From assembly GCA_902796295.1 (NCBI GenBank), contig CADBOL010000088.1:1-9452 (forward strand): a stretch of 9,452 bases of DNA. The letters run 5' to 3'. Each line of letters begins with the position of its first letter. Within the stretch, counting starts at the first letter, position 1. Position numbers and translations under genes: made by a program. Source of the DNA: Oscillospiraceae bacterium (lineage in GTDB: Bacteria > Bacillota > Clostridia > Oscillospirales > Acutalibacteraceae). Shown here one piece after another: positions 1-6,771 of this stretch. The notes beneath the pieces are model-generated. The model worked only from the letters and a program-made list of their open reading frames with translations. It was not told the origin of the DNA and made no database searches.

Positions 1-1207
1 CGGGCTCGCATCCTTCATACATCTCATCCGCAACTTTTTCGCCGTATCTCAGAACCCATTCCTCTTTTGTGAGAGCTTTGGACTGAGCCCATTTTTCCGC
101 ATCCTCACCTATTTCCGAATCGGCAGTCGAAACACCCGCCTGAGTTCCCTGAATAAACAGGAAATCATATCCTGCGTCTTTCATGGCAAGTTTCATATAA
201 TACGGATAATCGCAGTCGGTCATATGAGTCTGCTGAGCGTTTGCCGAAACTGGATGAGCGCCGATATTTGAAACGATCGTCTTTTTGCCGCTCTCTGATT
301 CAAAAATGAATGAAGAGAATCTGTTCTGCGTCTTGGCTCCGCTGTTGAATTTATCTCTAACACCGTCCGCCTCGGCGGTATTGAAAAACGAAAGAGTGCC
401 TTCTTCCATCCCTTCAAACGCTCTTTTAACGGCATCGGATGCCTTATCGACAAGAGTTGCGTGCATATCCTCTTCAAGAGTGAGCATATACTGACCGGGG
501 ATAAAACGTTTGAAAAGATTGGCAAGCAGTACGCTGATTATTCTTTTCCAGTACATCCCCTGAATATCGAGACCCGCGTGGCAGTGAGTCGCGCTTACGG
601 TACAGGAAAGAATATCACCGGATTCAATGCCGTATTGAGCGAGTTTTTCCTCCGCCGCCTTTCTGATATCGCGGCAGGTGCTGCTTGTGATACCGACACC
701 GTCGGCGCTGATCATTATGATAATATCATTTTTGCCGTTGCCGTTAATATCGCAATTATTGGAAAGAACAATTACATTCACATTCTGACCCGAATAAATC
801 TTGTCAATCTCCGCCTGATAGCCGCCGCCGCTGTGCATTTTATCAAGATAGTAACCGTTGGGATCGGGGTTTCCTTCTGCGTCGCGGCGCCATACTTCGG
901 GTATAATGCTGTTATCGGCAAATCCGGCTTTCCAGGATGTTCCGTTTACCCTGCCGCCGGTGCCGGGATAAAAGTATTCGCTCTCCCCCGCTTTATAATC
1001 TCGGGCGTTTGGTATACCGAAGCGGACATTTATTGCCGTAAGCAGAGCAAATAATCCATCCTGAACAACGCCGAAAACATTATCCACGGCATGCTCGAAA
1101 AATCCGTATCCTTCTTTGGCCCCGTCCGCGGCAAAGGCACTTACGGATGCGCCCGCAATCATTGCGGCAGAGAGAAGAACGGCCGTTGCTTTTTTCAGAA
1201 TTTTCAT
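1..1207 (-). CDS. Secreted neutral/alkaline ceramidase-like protein A (C-terminus beyond window)
   Basis: The frame is open from the ATG at 1207 to the left edge, giving 402 residues with no stop. A GGGGAG ribosome binding site lies 8 nt upstream (1216-1221). The N-terminus is a classic signal peptide: two Lys-rich positions, a hydrophobic core, and a probable cleavage after the A-F-A at residue 26, so the protein is exported. The family is inferred from motifs of the neutral ceramidase N-terminal domain: T-H-C-H at residues 207-210 (Zn-binding HxH), G-A-H-P-V-S with His318 (second Zn His), and G-V-S-T with Ser360, which aligns with the catalytic Ser of G-D-V-S-P-N in human neutral ceramidase. 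Known members hydrolyse the amide bond of ceramides. The remaining Zn ligands (Glu, Tyr) would lie past the edge. A D-I-N-G-N-G stretch at 153-158 resembles a calcium-binding loop. The gene is paralogous to the one at the right edge. Substrate is uncertain. Confidence 0.75.
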   Translation of the reverse strand, partial: MKILKKATAVLLSAAMIAGASVSAFAADGAKEGYGFFEHAVDNVFGVVQDGLFALLTAINVRFGIPNARDYKAGESEYFYPGTGGRVNGTSWKAGFADNSIIPEVWRRDAEGNPDPNGYYLDKMHSGGGYQAEIDKIYSGQNVNVIVLSNNCDINGNGKNDIIIMISADGVGITSSTCRDIRKAAEEKLAQYGIESGDILSCTVSATHCHAGLDIQGMYWKRIISVLLANLFKRFIPGQYMLTLEEDMHATLVDKASDAVKRAFEGMEEGTLSFFNTAEADGVRDKFNSGAKTQNRFSSFIFESESGKKTIVSNIGAHPVSANAQQTHMTDCDYPYYMKLAMKDAGYDFLFIQGTQAGVSTADSEIGEDAEKWAQSKALTKEEWVLRYGEKVADEMYEGCEP

Positions 1208-1310
1208 TTTAATATCTCCCCTTAATCATAACCGCGAAAGAAACCGTCGATGATTTCCGTATTCAATGACGCTCTTCCGCAAATATTACAATAAATAAAC
1301 GGTTTTAATA

Positions 1311-1340
1311 ATTATATCACACGCAAACAAAAAAGTTCAA
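1311..1340 (-). promoter_or_regulatory. Sigma-A-type promoter for ceramidase-like gene A
   Basis: On the minus strand there is a -35 TTGAAC (1335-1340), an 18-nt spacer, and a perfect -10 TATAAT (1311-1316) preceded by TG at the extended -10 position. The predicted start near 1304 leaves a leader of about 97 nt before the ATG at 1207. No convincing riboswitch or attenuator fold was seen in that leader. Confidence 0.65.
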
Positions 1341-1367
1341 TATCAAAGATAGAAAACATATTACCGG

Positions 1368-1397
1368 TTGACCTCCGGCACAATTAAAGATTATAAT
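1368..1397 (+). promoter_or_regulatory. Sigma-A-type promoter for GH32 gene
   Basis: TTGACC (1368-1373), an 18-nt spacer, and a perfect TATAAT (1392-1397). The predicted start near 1404 gives a leader of about 30 nt. The palindrome ACCGGT (1363-1368) touches the -35, and further CCGG tetranucleotides sit at 1375-1378 and 1402-1405, so an operator is plausible. The GGAGGG site at 1421-1426 is 8 nt from the ATG. Confidence 0.7.
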
Positions 1398-1400
1398 AAT

Positions 1401-1416
1401 ACCGGATTCAAAATTT
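1401..1416 (+). promoter_or_regulatory. Candidate operator copy 1 (16-bp element shared with the regulator promoter)
   Basis: ACCGGATTCAAAATTT sits just downstream of the -10 of the GH32 promoter, over the predicted transcription start. It matches 14 of 16 bases with the element at 5888-5903 (minus strand), which overlaps the -10 of the XRE-regulator operon. Shared placement over the core promoter suggests a common repressor site. AT-rich promoter sequence could also produce the match by chance. Confidence 0.3.
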
Positions 1417-1434
1417 CAGCGGAGGGAAAAATTA

Positions 1435-2556
1435 ATGGAAAAAGAAAGAAACGCCGGAATTAATGAAACCGGCGTTATTGATACAGAAATTCCCGAATAT
1501 CATTACAGACCTTCAAAGGGATGGATAAACGATCCGAACGGGCTTGTGCAGTTTCGCGGTTATTATCAAATTTTCTATCAGCATGCGCCGAATTATGAAA
1601 CACCGTGGCACGAGAGCATGCACTGGGGTCATGCGCGCACAAAAAACTTCATTGACTATGAAGAGTTTCCTGTTGCGCTTTATCCGGATAAGGATTATGA
1701 CAAAGACGGCTGCTGGTCGGGAACAGCCATAGTAAAGGATGATACTCTGTATCTGTTTTATGCCTGCGTAAGGGATGGCAGGCAGACAATAGGCGTTGCC
1801 TTTTCATCTGACGGAATCAACTTTGAAAAATATGACGGGAACCCTGTGATTGACGAGATTCCGCCGGAGGGTTCAAAGGACTTCAGAGATCCTGCGGTTT
1901 GTTATGCAGACGGCAGATACCGCTGTGTTATTGCTTCCGGAAACCGTGAAAAAGGCTCTGCGGTATTGCTTCTCTATGACAGCACCGATCTGCTTGACTG
2001 GAAATACCGGGGTGTAATGCGTGAGTGGGAAAACGCCGAATATGCGGAATGCCCTTCATTCATCAGATTCGGTGATAAATACCTGCTTTCGGCATCGGTC
2101 TGCAGAAAGGACTCTCACAGCTTTTCTATATCGGTTGGTTCTTTTGAAAACGGATGTTTCACCGCTGAATGTGAAAGCGAAACGGATAAAGGGCCCGACA
2201 GATACGCCGGGCAGATATTCGCAGACGAAAAAGGCAGAGCGATAATGATTTCGTGGATTCCCGGCTGGAATTATGCCGGATACAGACAAAAGGATATCGG
2301 CTGTATGTCCGCGCCCTGCGAAATCACATATGAAGGCGGTATAATCCGTTCATTCCCTGTTTCCGAAGTGAGGAAGCTGCTTAAAGACAATGATCCGGCT
2401 CTGATTAAGACTCCGGAAGGATTCCGTATAAAACGGGCGGGGCGCGATGATGTCATATACCGGGGTGAAATAAAAAGCCTGCACTGCCTTCGCGATAAAT
2501 ATACTCTTGAAGTATATTTAAACGGCGGCGAAGAGGTGTACACTGCTCTTTTATAA
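1435..2556 (+). CDS. Glycoside hydrolase family 32, cytoplasmic beta-fructosidase (sucrose/fructan)
   Basis: The 373-residue product has no signal peptide, so it should act in the cytoplasm. GH32 hallmarks are clear: W-I-N-D-P-N-G at 30-36 with the nucleophile Asp33, W-S-G-T-A at 94-98, F-R-D-P at 150-153 (transition-state Asp152), and E-C-P at 205-207 with the acid/base Glu205. Family members release fructose from sucrose, sucrose-6-phosphate or fructo-oligosaccharides. The five-bladed propeller looks complete, ending near residue 315. The C-terminal beta-sandwich, normally around 150 residues, is cut to about 60 residues. Its usual last strand is still present (L-E-V-Y-L-N-G-G-E-E-V at 358-368), so this is an internal loss and not a missing end. 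The gene is monocistronic here, with its own promoter and terminator. No sugar transporter or kinase is adjacent, so the exact sugar cannot be assigned. Confidence 0.9.
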   Translation: MEKERNAGINETGVIDTEIPEYHYRPSKGWINDPNGLVQFRGYYQIFYQHAPNYETPWHESMHWGHARTKNFIDYEEFPVALYPDKDYDKDGCWSGTAIVKDDTLYLFYACVRDGRQTIGVAFSSDGINFEKYDGNPVIDEIPPEGSKDFRDPAVCYADGRYRCVIASGNREKGSAVLLLYDSTDLLDWKYRGVMREWENAEYAECPSFIRFGDKYLLSASVCRKDSHSFSISVGSFENGCFTAECESETDKGPDRYAGQIFADEKGRAIMISWIPGWNYAGYRQKDIGCMSAPCEITYEGGIIRSFPVSEVRKLLKDNDPALIKTPEGFRIKRAGRDDVIYRGEIKSLHCLRDKYTLEVYLNGGEEVYTALL

Positions 2557-2574
2557 ATTGTCTTATATATTATT

Positions 2575-2596
2575 ATAAAATCGGGATAAAATCGGG
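2575..2596. repeat. Perfect 11-bp tandem repeat, two copies
   Basis: The unit ATAAAATCGGG occurs twice back to back (2575-2585 and 2586-2596) between the GH32 stop and the terminator stem. The second copy runs into the first two bases of the stem. On the minus strand each copy supplies a TTTTAT tract just past the hairpin, so the duplication may give the sulfatase operon extra U-rich sequence for termination. Confidence 0.85.
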
Positions 2597-2622
2597 CTCG
2601 CGGAAATACTCATCCGCGAGCC
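2595..2622. terminator. Bidirectional hairpin terminator between convergent genes
   Basis: A perfect 10-bp GC-rich stem (GGCTCGCGGA / TCCGCGAGCC) encloses an 8-nt loop. It is followed by TTTAAGTTAATT on the plus strand and CGATTTTATCC on the minus strand. It lies between the ends of GH32 (plus, 2556) and the sulfatase (minus, 2640) and probably ends both transcripts. The U-tracts are modest on both sides. Confidence 0.8.
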
Positions 2623-2639
2623 TTTAAGTTAATTAAAAA

Positions 2640-3971
2640 CTATGTGAGACTTTTATAGTTCTTCTCAAATTTATCTTCCCAGGTTTTTTCAATACCGGCT
2701 CTCCAGGAAAGCGCCGCCTGTCTGAGCTCTGCGCATATATCCGGCAGTTCATCGGCAAGATTGATCTTTTCACCGGGATCGGCTTCCAGATCCGACAGAA
2801 AAACATCAGCCCTCGGAGCTTCTCCTTCATCGGTGCGTCCGTTAAGAACGAGCTTGTATCTGCCCTTTCTGACAGCGGTCTGATCCTCCATCTCCCAGAA
2901 CAGGTAATCGTGAAGAGAGTCTCCGCTGCCGCACAGCATATCTTTTAGACTTACGCCGTCAAGCTCATATTCACCGGGATTGCCGCCGCACATTTCAAGC
3001 ACGGTAGGAAAAATATCCGTAGCTATATGCGGATCATCTATAACTCTGCTCTCAATTACGCCTTTCCGGCAAAGAATTGCCGGCACTCTTATTCCGCCTT
3101 CAAACAGGCTGAACTTATGGCCGCTGAAAATACCAGTGCTGCCGCCGTAATATAAATCTTCATTGCCGTCGAGCCAGTTTCTTGACTCTCTTGAAGGTCC
3201 GTTATCACTCTGAAAATAAATAATTGTGTTTTCAAGCAGATTCTGTCTCTCAAGCTCCGCGCGGATTTCACCCACGCCGTCGTCAACAGCGCTTATCATT
3301 GCAGCCATAAGCTGTCTGTCCTTAGGCAGGTGCTCAAACCGCTTCAAATACTTCTCCGGAGCGTGCATCGGGTAATGCGGAGCATTGTAAGCAACATAGA
3401 GAAAAAACGGACGGTCACAGTTCTTCTGAATAAACTCAACACTTTTGTTTGTGATACGCTCGGTCATGTATTCGCCGTTATCATAAACTTCGTTTTCATT
3501 TTCCCACAAATCATGAACCGGGTTGGTATTTCCGTCAGCCATACCCCAGTAAAAGATATGTGAATAATAATCAACACATCCGGCAAGAAATCCGCTGAAT
3601 TCATCAAAGCCGTTGCTGTTTGGCCTGCACTCGTCTTTAAGACCGAGATGCCATTTCCCGCAAATACCGGTATGATATCCGAGCTTTTTTAAAGCGCCGG
3701 CAATGGTAGGCACCGCCGGGGTAAGTCCGCTGGCTTTTCTGTGCCCGGCAAGGATGGCTCTCACTCCCGCATTTGCAGGGTATCTGCCGGTCAGCAGAGC
3801 CGCTCTTGACGGTGAGCAAACAGGAGAAGCGCTGTACATAGAGGTAAAGCGGATCCCTTCCGATGCAAGAGAATCGATATGCGGAGTTTTGAAATCCTCC
3901 GCACCCATACAGCTGAGATCGCCGTATCCCTGGTCGTCTGTCATGATAATAATTACATTTGGCTTTTTCAT
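2640..3971 (-). CDS. Cys-type S1-family sulfatase (arylsulfatase A-like), cytoplasmic
   Basis: The 443-residue protein hydrolyses a sulfate ester. Metal ligands Asp12-Asp13 sit in M-T-D-D-Q-G-Y-G. The sulfatase signature C-S-P-S-R is at 52-56, with Cys52 the residue to be oxidised to formylglycine, followed by L-T-G-R. G-K-W-H-L-G is at 105-110 (Lys106, His108), A-P-H is at 197-199 (His199), S-D-N-G at 255-258 supplies metal ligands Asp256/Asn257, and Lys286 lies before E-G-G-I-R-V-P. The core therefore looks complete. There is no signal peptide, unlike many periplasmic or surface sulfatases, so the substrate is probably imported. The start is supported by GAGGAAA five nt upstream. The gene lies 41 bp after the anSME gene and is the last of a three-gene operon. 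The sulfated substrate (sugar, glycosaminoglycan fragment, glycolipid or aryl sulfate) cannot be told from the motifs. Confidence 0.92.
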   Translation of the reverse strand: MKKPNVIIIMTDDQGYGDLSCMGAEDFKTPHIDSLASEGIRFTSMYSASPVCSPSRAALLTGRYPANAGVRAILAGHRKASGLTPAVPTIAGALKKLGYHTGICGKWHLGLKDECRPNSNGFDEFSGFLAGCVDYYSHIFYWGMADGNTNPVHDLWENENEVYDNGEYMTERITNKSVEFIQKNCDRPFFLYVAYNAPHYPMHAPEKYLKRFEHLPKDRQLMAAMISAVDDGVGEIRAELERQNLLENTIIYFQSDNGPSRESRNWLDGNEDLYYGGSTGIFSGHKFSLFEGGIRVPAILCRKGVIESRVIDDPHIATDIFPTVLEMCGGNPGEYELDGVSLKDMLCGSGDSLHDYLFWEMEDQTAVRKGRYKLVLNGRTDEGEAPRADVFLSDLEADPGEKINLADELPDICAELRQAALSWRAGIEKTWEDKFEKNYKSLT

Positions 3972-3999
3972 TTTTATTTCCTCATTTTTATTTTATACC

Positions 4000-4023
4000 A
4001 AAGCGAATCTGATTATTCGCTTT
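4000..4023. other. Intergenic hairpin at the anSME stop codon
   Basis: A perfect 9-bp inverted repeat (AAAGCGAAT / ATTCGCTTT) with a 6-nt loop spans the anSME stop codon and the start of the anSME-sulfatase gap. In the operon's direction no U-tract follows, so it is unlikely to stop transcription. It could protect or process the mRNA and tune relative expression of the two genes. On the plus strand it is followed by two further Ts, making TTTTT, but no plus-strand gene precedes it. Confidence 0.55.
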
Positions 4024-5080
4024 TTATCCTTGCGGCGATTGACAGCATACGCTCGCCGGCATATTCAAAAAACGAATAAAAAGCTTTGCAGTATCTGTTT
4101 TCGCTGTATCCGTTGATCCTGTCTCTTTTACATCCGCCCCGGCATAATATATAATAACGGCATTTTCGGCAATGATTGTGAATTACCTTTGATTCGTCAA
4201 TAAAGGCTCTGTGCTTATCATTGATTTCAAACGGTTTCTCATCGGAAAGTGATGCAACTCTGTTTAAACTGTCACAGTAAAAATCGCAGGGATAAAGGTC
4301 TCCGTCTGCCTCAAGCACAAAATAATTCCCGCAAAAGCCGCACATAGCGCAGTTCTCCGGAGGCATACCGAGAAGAATACTCAGATAATTATCAATATGA
4401 CGGATTGAAATATAATTGCCCTGAATATAGTCATTATACCACAGATCAAAAGACTTTTTCAGAAAGCTCTCATATGCCGTCATACTTATTGAAGCTGCGC
4501 TCTCCGAGTCGATACACGGAATAAACTGTATAAATGAAAAACCGCAATCTTTAAAAAATGAATATGTCTTTTCAGTTTCTTTAACACTCTCATCATCTAT
4601 AACCGAAAGAATATTGAAATCCACCGAATGACTGCGAAGGATATTGATTGAATTCATCACGCGGTCAAATACACTTCTTCCGTTATTGTCAGAACGGTTT
4701 CTGTCTGTTACACTTTTATCCCCGTCAAGCGATACACCGAGAAGGAAGCCGTTTTCACTGAAAAAGCCGGCGTATTCGTCATCAATCAGCAATCCGTTGG
4801 TCTGCAATGCATATGATACCGGTACACGGACTGAGTCTCTGACCGATGAAACAAAATATTTATAAAAATCAATTCCGGCCAGTAAAGGCTCGCCGCCCTG
4901 AAACATAAATGTAAGGGCAGAGGGCTGAAAAGAGACAATCTTTTGTATCAGCAGATCAACCGTGTCATAAGACATGATTATATTATCTCTGCAGGCACTT
5001 GCAGATTTATAAAAACAATATCTGCAACTCATATTGCAAAGACCGGAGGCGGGCTTTATAAGTAAAGTCAATGGTTTCAT
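4013..5080 (-). CDS. Anaerobic sulfatase-maturating enzyme (radical SAM, SPASM domain)
   Basis: The 355-residue cytoplasmic enzyme oxidises the active-site Cys of a sulfatase to formylglycine, using S-adenosylmethionine and three 4Fe-4S clusters. The radical-SAM motif C-x3-C-x2-C is at Cys15, Cys19 and Cys22, and G-G-E-P is at 62-65. The SPASM region carries Cys244, Cys250 and Cys265 with the same spacing (x5, x14) as characterised anSMEs, then C-x2-C-x5-C-x3-C at 304, 307, 313 and 317, and a last Cys331. Asp266 directly follows Cys265, matching the proposed catalytic base (Asp277 in the Clostridium perfringens enzyme). The likely client is the sulfatase encoded 41 bp downstream. The gene starts 24 bp after the regulator's stop. 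No strong ribosome binding site precedes the ATG, so translation may be coupled to the upstream gene. Confidence in the family is high. Confidence 0.94.
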   Translation of the reverse strand: MKPLTLLIKPASGLCNMSCRYCFYKSASACRDNIIMSYDTVDLLIQKIVSFQPSALTFMFQGGEPLLAGIDFYKYFVSSVRDSVRVPVSYALQTNGLLIDDEYAGFFSENGFLLGVSLDGDKSVTDRNRSDNNGRSVFDRVMNSINILRSHSVDFNILSVIDDESVKETEKTYSFFKDCGFSFIQFIPCIDSESAASISMTAYESFLKKSFDLWYNDYIQGNYISIRHIDNYLSILLGMPPENCAMCGFCGNYFVLEADGDLYPCDFYCDSLNRVASLSDEKPFEINDKHRAFIDESKVIHNHCRKCRYYILCRGGCKRDRINGYSENRYCKAFYSFFEYAGERMLSIAARIKSE

Positions 5081-5104
5081 ATTGTCATTTTCATTAAGCG
5101 CTGT

Positions 5105-5869
5105 TTATCTTTTTTTGTACAGCAGAAGCTCGGGGTTTTGACCGTCGGCTTCATATTTACTGATAAGGATAAAATCCATATTCGCAAGCACTCCGAAACA
5201 GACACCGCTTTCAAACTCTGACTCAAGCTGATTGCCGAGATATGTAACTCCGTCATCAAGGAATTTCACCGTTTCTCCGCCTGGCAACCTGTAGCCGAGA
5301 TTGACATAGCTTCCGACAAGAGCATTAAGACTTCCGAGCTCCGGCATACCATCGGGTTTAAGCTGATTAATCTCTTTGATAAGCTGTTTTTTGAAGCTGT
5401 CAAACTCGCCGTTATCACTCAGTTCTTCATACTTTTTCCAGTAATTCAGAGTCGGGAGCTTTGCTTTCATATATGAACGCGCCTGTTCTTCGGTAAAGTC
5501 ATCATTTACCATATGCTTTACACATACATTTATCAGCTCGTCCATATCACTGTAAGTATAAGTACCCTGTGCATAGCACCACTTACAGTATTCCTCATTT
5601 AAAGATCCGTCTTTATTTCTGCCGATAATTTCATCCTCAAGAGGCATACCGCAGCACTGGCAAATCAGTTTTTGCGGAGAACCAAGCAGGGTGTTGATTG
5701 AAACATTGAATAAATCCGAGAGCATTTTAAGCGTTTCGGTATTCGGAACGGTTTCCCCGGTCTCCCAGCGTGATACCGCCTGCCTTGTAACATAAAGTTT
5801 TTCTGCGAGCTCATCCTGAGACATACCTTTTCCGGTTCTGAGTTTATAGATTATATCTTTGGTATTCAT
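5105..5869 (-). CDS. XRE-family transcriptional regulator with zinc-ribbon and unknown C-terminal domain
   Basis: The 254-residue protein has three parts. Residues 1-65 form an XRE/Cro-type helix-turn-helix (S-Q-D-E-L-A at 17-22, then V-T-R-Q-A-V-S-R-W-E at 27-36). Residues 70-150 match the putative zinc_ribbon_2 domain: Cys70, Cys73, Cys95 and Cys98 are probable Zn ligands in the C-Q-x-C-G-M-P and Y-C-K-W-C-Y contexts, followed by a helical stretch. Residues from about 178 onward form a domain I do not recognise, possibly a ligand sensor. It is the first gene of the operon with anSME and sulfatase and probably controls it. A GGGAGGTG site lies just upstream of the ATG. Its own promoter carries a palindrome next to the -35, which suggests autoregulation. 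The signal it senses is unknown; Zn, redox or a sulfated metabolite are guesses. Confidence 0.85.
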   Translation of the reverse strand: MNTKDIIYKLRTGKGMSQDELAEKLYVTRQAVSRWETGETVPNTETLKMLSDLFNVSINTLLGSPQKLICQCCGMPLEDEIIGRNKDGSLNEEYCKWCYAQGTYTYSDMDELINVCVKHMVNDDFTEEQARSYMKAKLPTLNYWKKYEELSDNGEFDSFKKQLIKEINQLKPDGMPELGSLNALVGSYVNLGYRLPGGETVKFLDDGVTYLGNQLESEFESGVCFGVLANMDFILISKYEADGQNPELLLYKKR

Positions 5870-5887
5870 ATGAGCACCTCCCGGTAT

Positions 5888-5903
5888 AAATTCTAAATCC
5901 GGT
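5888..5903 (-). promoter_or_regulatory. Candidate operator copy 2 (shared 16-bp element)
   Basis: On the minus strand ACCGGATTTAGAATTT overlaps the -10 of the regulator operon. It differs from the copy at 1401-1416 in two positions only. Another CCGG follows at 5881-5884, so CCGG tetranucleotides frame an AT-rich centre containing the -10. Binding here would block RNA polymerase. Confidence 0.3.
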
Positions 5904-5918
5904 TTCCTGTCATTTCAA
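5890..5918 (-). promoter_or_regulatory. Promoter of the regulator-anSME-sulfatase operon
   Basis: On the minus strand: -35 TTGAAA (5913-5918), a 17-nt spacer, and -10 TAGAAT (5890-5895). The predicted start near 5883 gives a very short leader of about 14 nt that already contains the GGGAGG site. This separates the operon from the nitroreductase gene that ends at 5941. Confidence 0.65.
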
Positions 5919-5934
5919 GCAACCTGCTGTTGCT
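5918..5934. promoter_or_regulatory. 17-bp palindrome abutting the -35, possible XRE operator
   Basis: AGCAAC-N5-GTTGCT is a perfect 6-bp inverted repeat that shares one base with the -35 of the operon encoding the XRE regulator. XRE dimers usually bind such short dyads, so this is a candidate autoregulatory site. As RNA it could form a weak hairpin after the nitroreductase stop, but without a U-tract it is a poor terminator. Confidence 0.4.
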
Positions 5935-5940
5935 ACTGAG

Positions 5941-6753
5941 TTATAAAGAATAAGATGCGATATATACGGTATAGTCATCTGCGGCAAAACCGGGATCTTC
6001 TGTGCGGAATTTAACAGTTAATCCTTCATCTGCACAAACCGATTCAAAGTGGCAGAGAGCTATACCCATATCAATCTTTTGAATATCCCATTCACCCTCA
6101 TTGCGTGATTTGCTGCGCTTTTCATAAAAATGAACGGTGTCACCGCATATTACGGCTCTCCACGGCTGTTTATTCACAGCGGACGGAGCAAGGCGTACTG
6201 CTTCGAGAGCATTTTTCCATTTGCCGGATGTATCGGCGCTCAAAGGTGAGTCGAACGAGCCGTCAAAAAACAATTCCTGAAAATCGCGGCGGCGGTCAGC
6301 CTTGACGCCTTTTCTCATTATCGTTTCCTTTACCGACATTTTATCGGAAGGATAGCCGAGAGGGCTTATGCACGGCATCACCTCATCAGTGGCAAGAAAA
6401 ACCGCTTTTTCAAAAGAATCACGGTCCATTGTGCCGGCTATCCATGTGGTGCCTACACCGATTGACTGAGCAAACAGAACCGTTTTTTCAAAAGAGTATC
6501 CGAACGCCTCCTCTGCATGGGGAGTGCGTTTCATTTTGCCTGCTATGTATGTATCCTCGCCGGCAATGACCGGTGTCCTGAGACCGGTTGCTTTTGTATC
6601 AAGCAAAACCCAGTCAATATGAAGTCCGTAAGGATTCGCTGCTTCCTCGGCAAACGCCAAAATTCTTGCGGCATCCTCTTTGCTCAGCGGCTTTCCGCTG
6701 AAAGTACGCACACTTCGTCTTTCTTTTATAAGATCAATTGCTTTCATTTTCAT
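5941..6753 (-). CDS. TM1586-type nitroreductase family flavoprotein
   Basis: The 270-residue protein resembles the 'putative TM nitroreductase' group, FMN-binding oxidoreductases that use NAD(P)H. Visible motifs are E-R-R-S-V-R-T-F at 11-18 (phosphate/FMN contact), G-V-G-T-T-W-I at 98-104, S-P-L-G-Y-P at 129-134, and A-P-S-A-V-N-K-Q-P-W-R at 188-198 in the second half, a typical FMN-binding stretch of this family. There is no signal peptide. The gene starts 18 bp after the SGNH gene's stop, so they are probably co-transcribed. Two ATGs are possible (6753 or 6747), and neither has a strong ribosome binding site, which hints at translational coupling. The natural substrate is unknown; members reduce quinones, nitroaromatics or other electron acceptors, and a role in redox balance is only a guess. 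Confidence 0.82.
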   Translation of the reverse strand: MKMKAIDLIKERRSVRTFSGKPLSKEDAARILAFAEEAANPYGLHIDWVLLDTKATGLRTPVIAGEDTYIAGKMKRTPHAEEAFGYSFEKTVLFAQSIGVGTTWIAGTMDRDSFEKAVFLATDEVMPCISPLGYPSDKMSVKETIMRKGVKADRRRDFQELFFDGSFDSPLSADTSGKWKNALEAVRLAPSAVNKQPWRAVICGDTVHFYEKRSKSRNEGEWDIQKIDMGIALCHFESVCADEGLTVKFRTEDPGFAADDYTVYIASYSL

Positions 6754-6771
6754 TTCATCTTAAGCATTATA

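Noticed and set aside
461..1054. 197-codon plus-strand open frame
   Set aside because: It lies antisense inside the ceramidase-like gene A, which has a signal peptide, family motifs and a ribosome binding site. The plus-strand product shows no recognisable motif.
1208..1304. Riboswitch or attenuator in the leader of gene A
   Set aside because: Only short, weak pairings (such as GAAA/TTTC) were found, with no conserved riboswitch motif or U-tract.
3703..4116. 137-codon plus-strand open frame
   Set aside because: It is antisense to the start of the sulfatase and the end of the anSME, both strongly supported. The product is Arg/Ser-rich shadow sequence.
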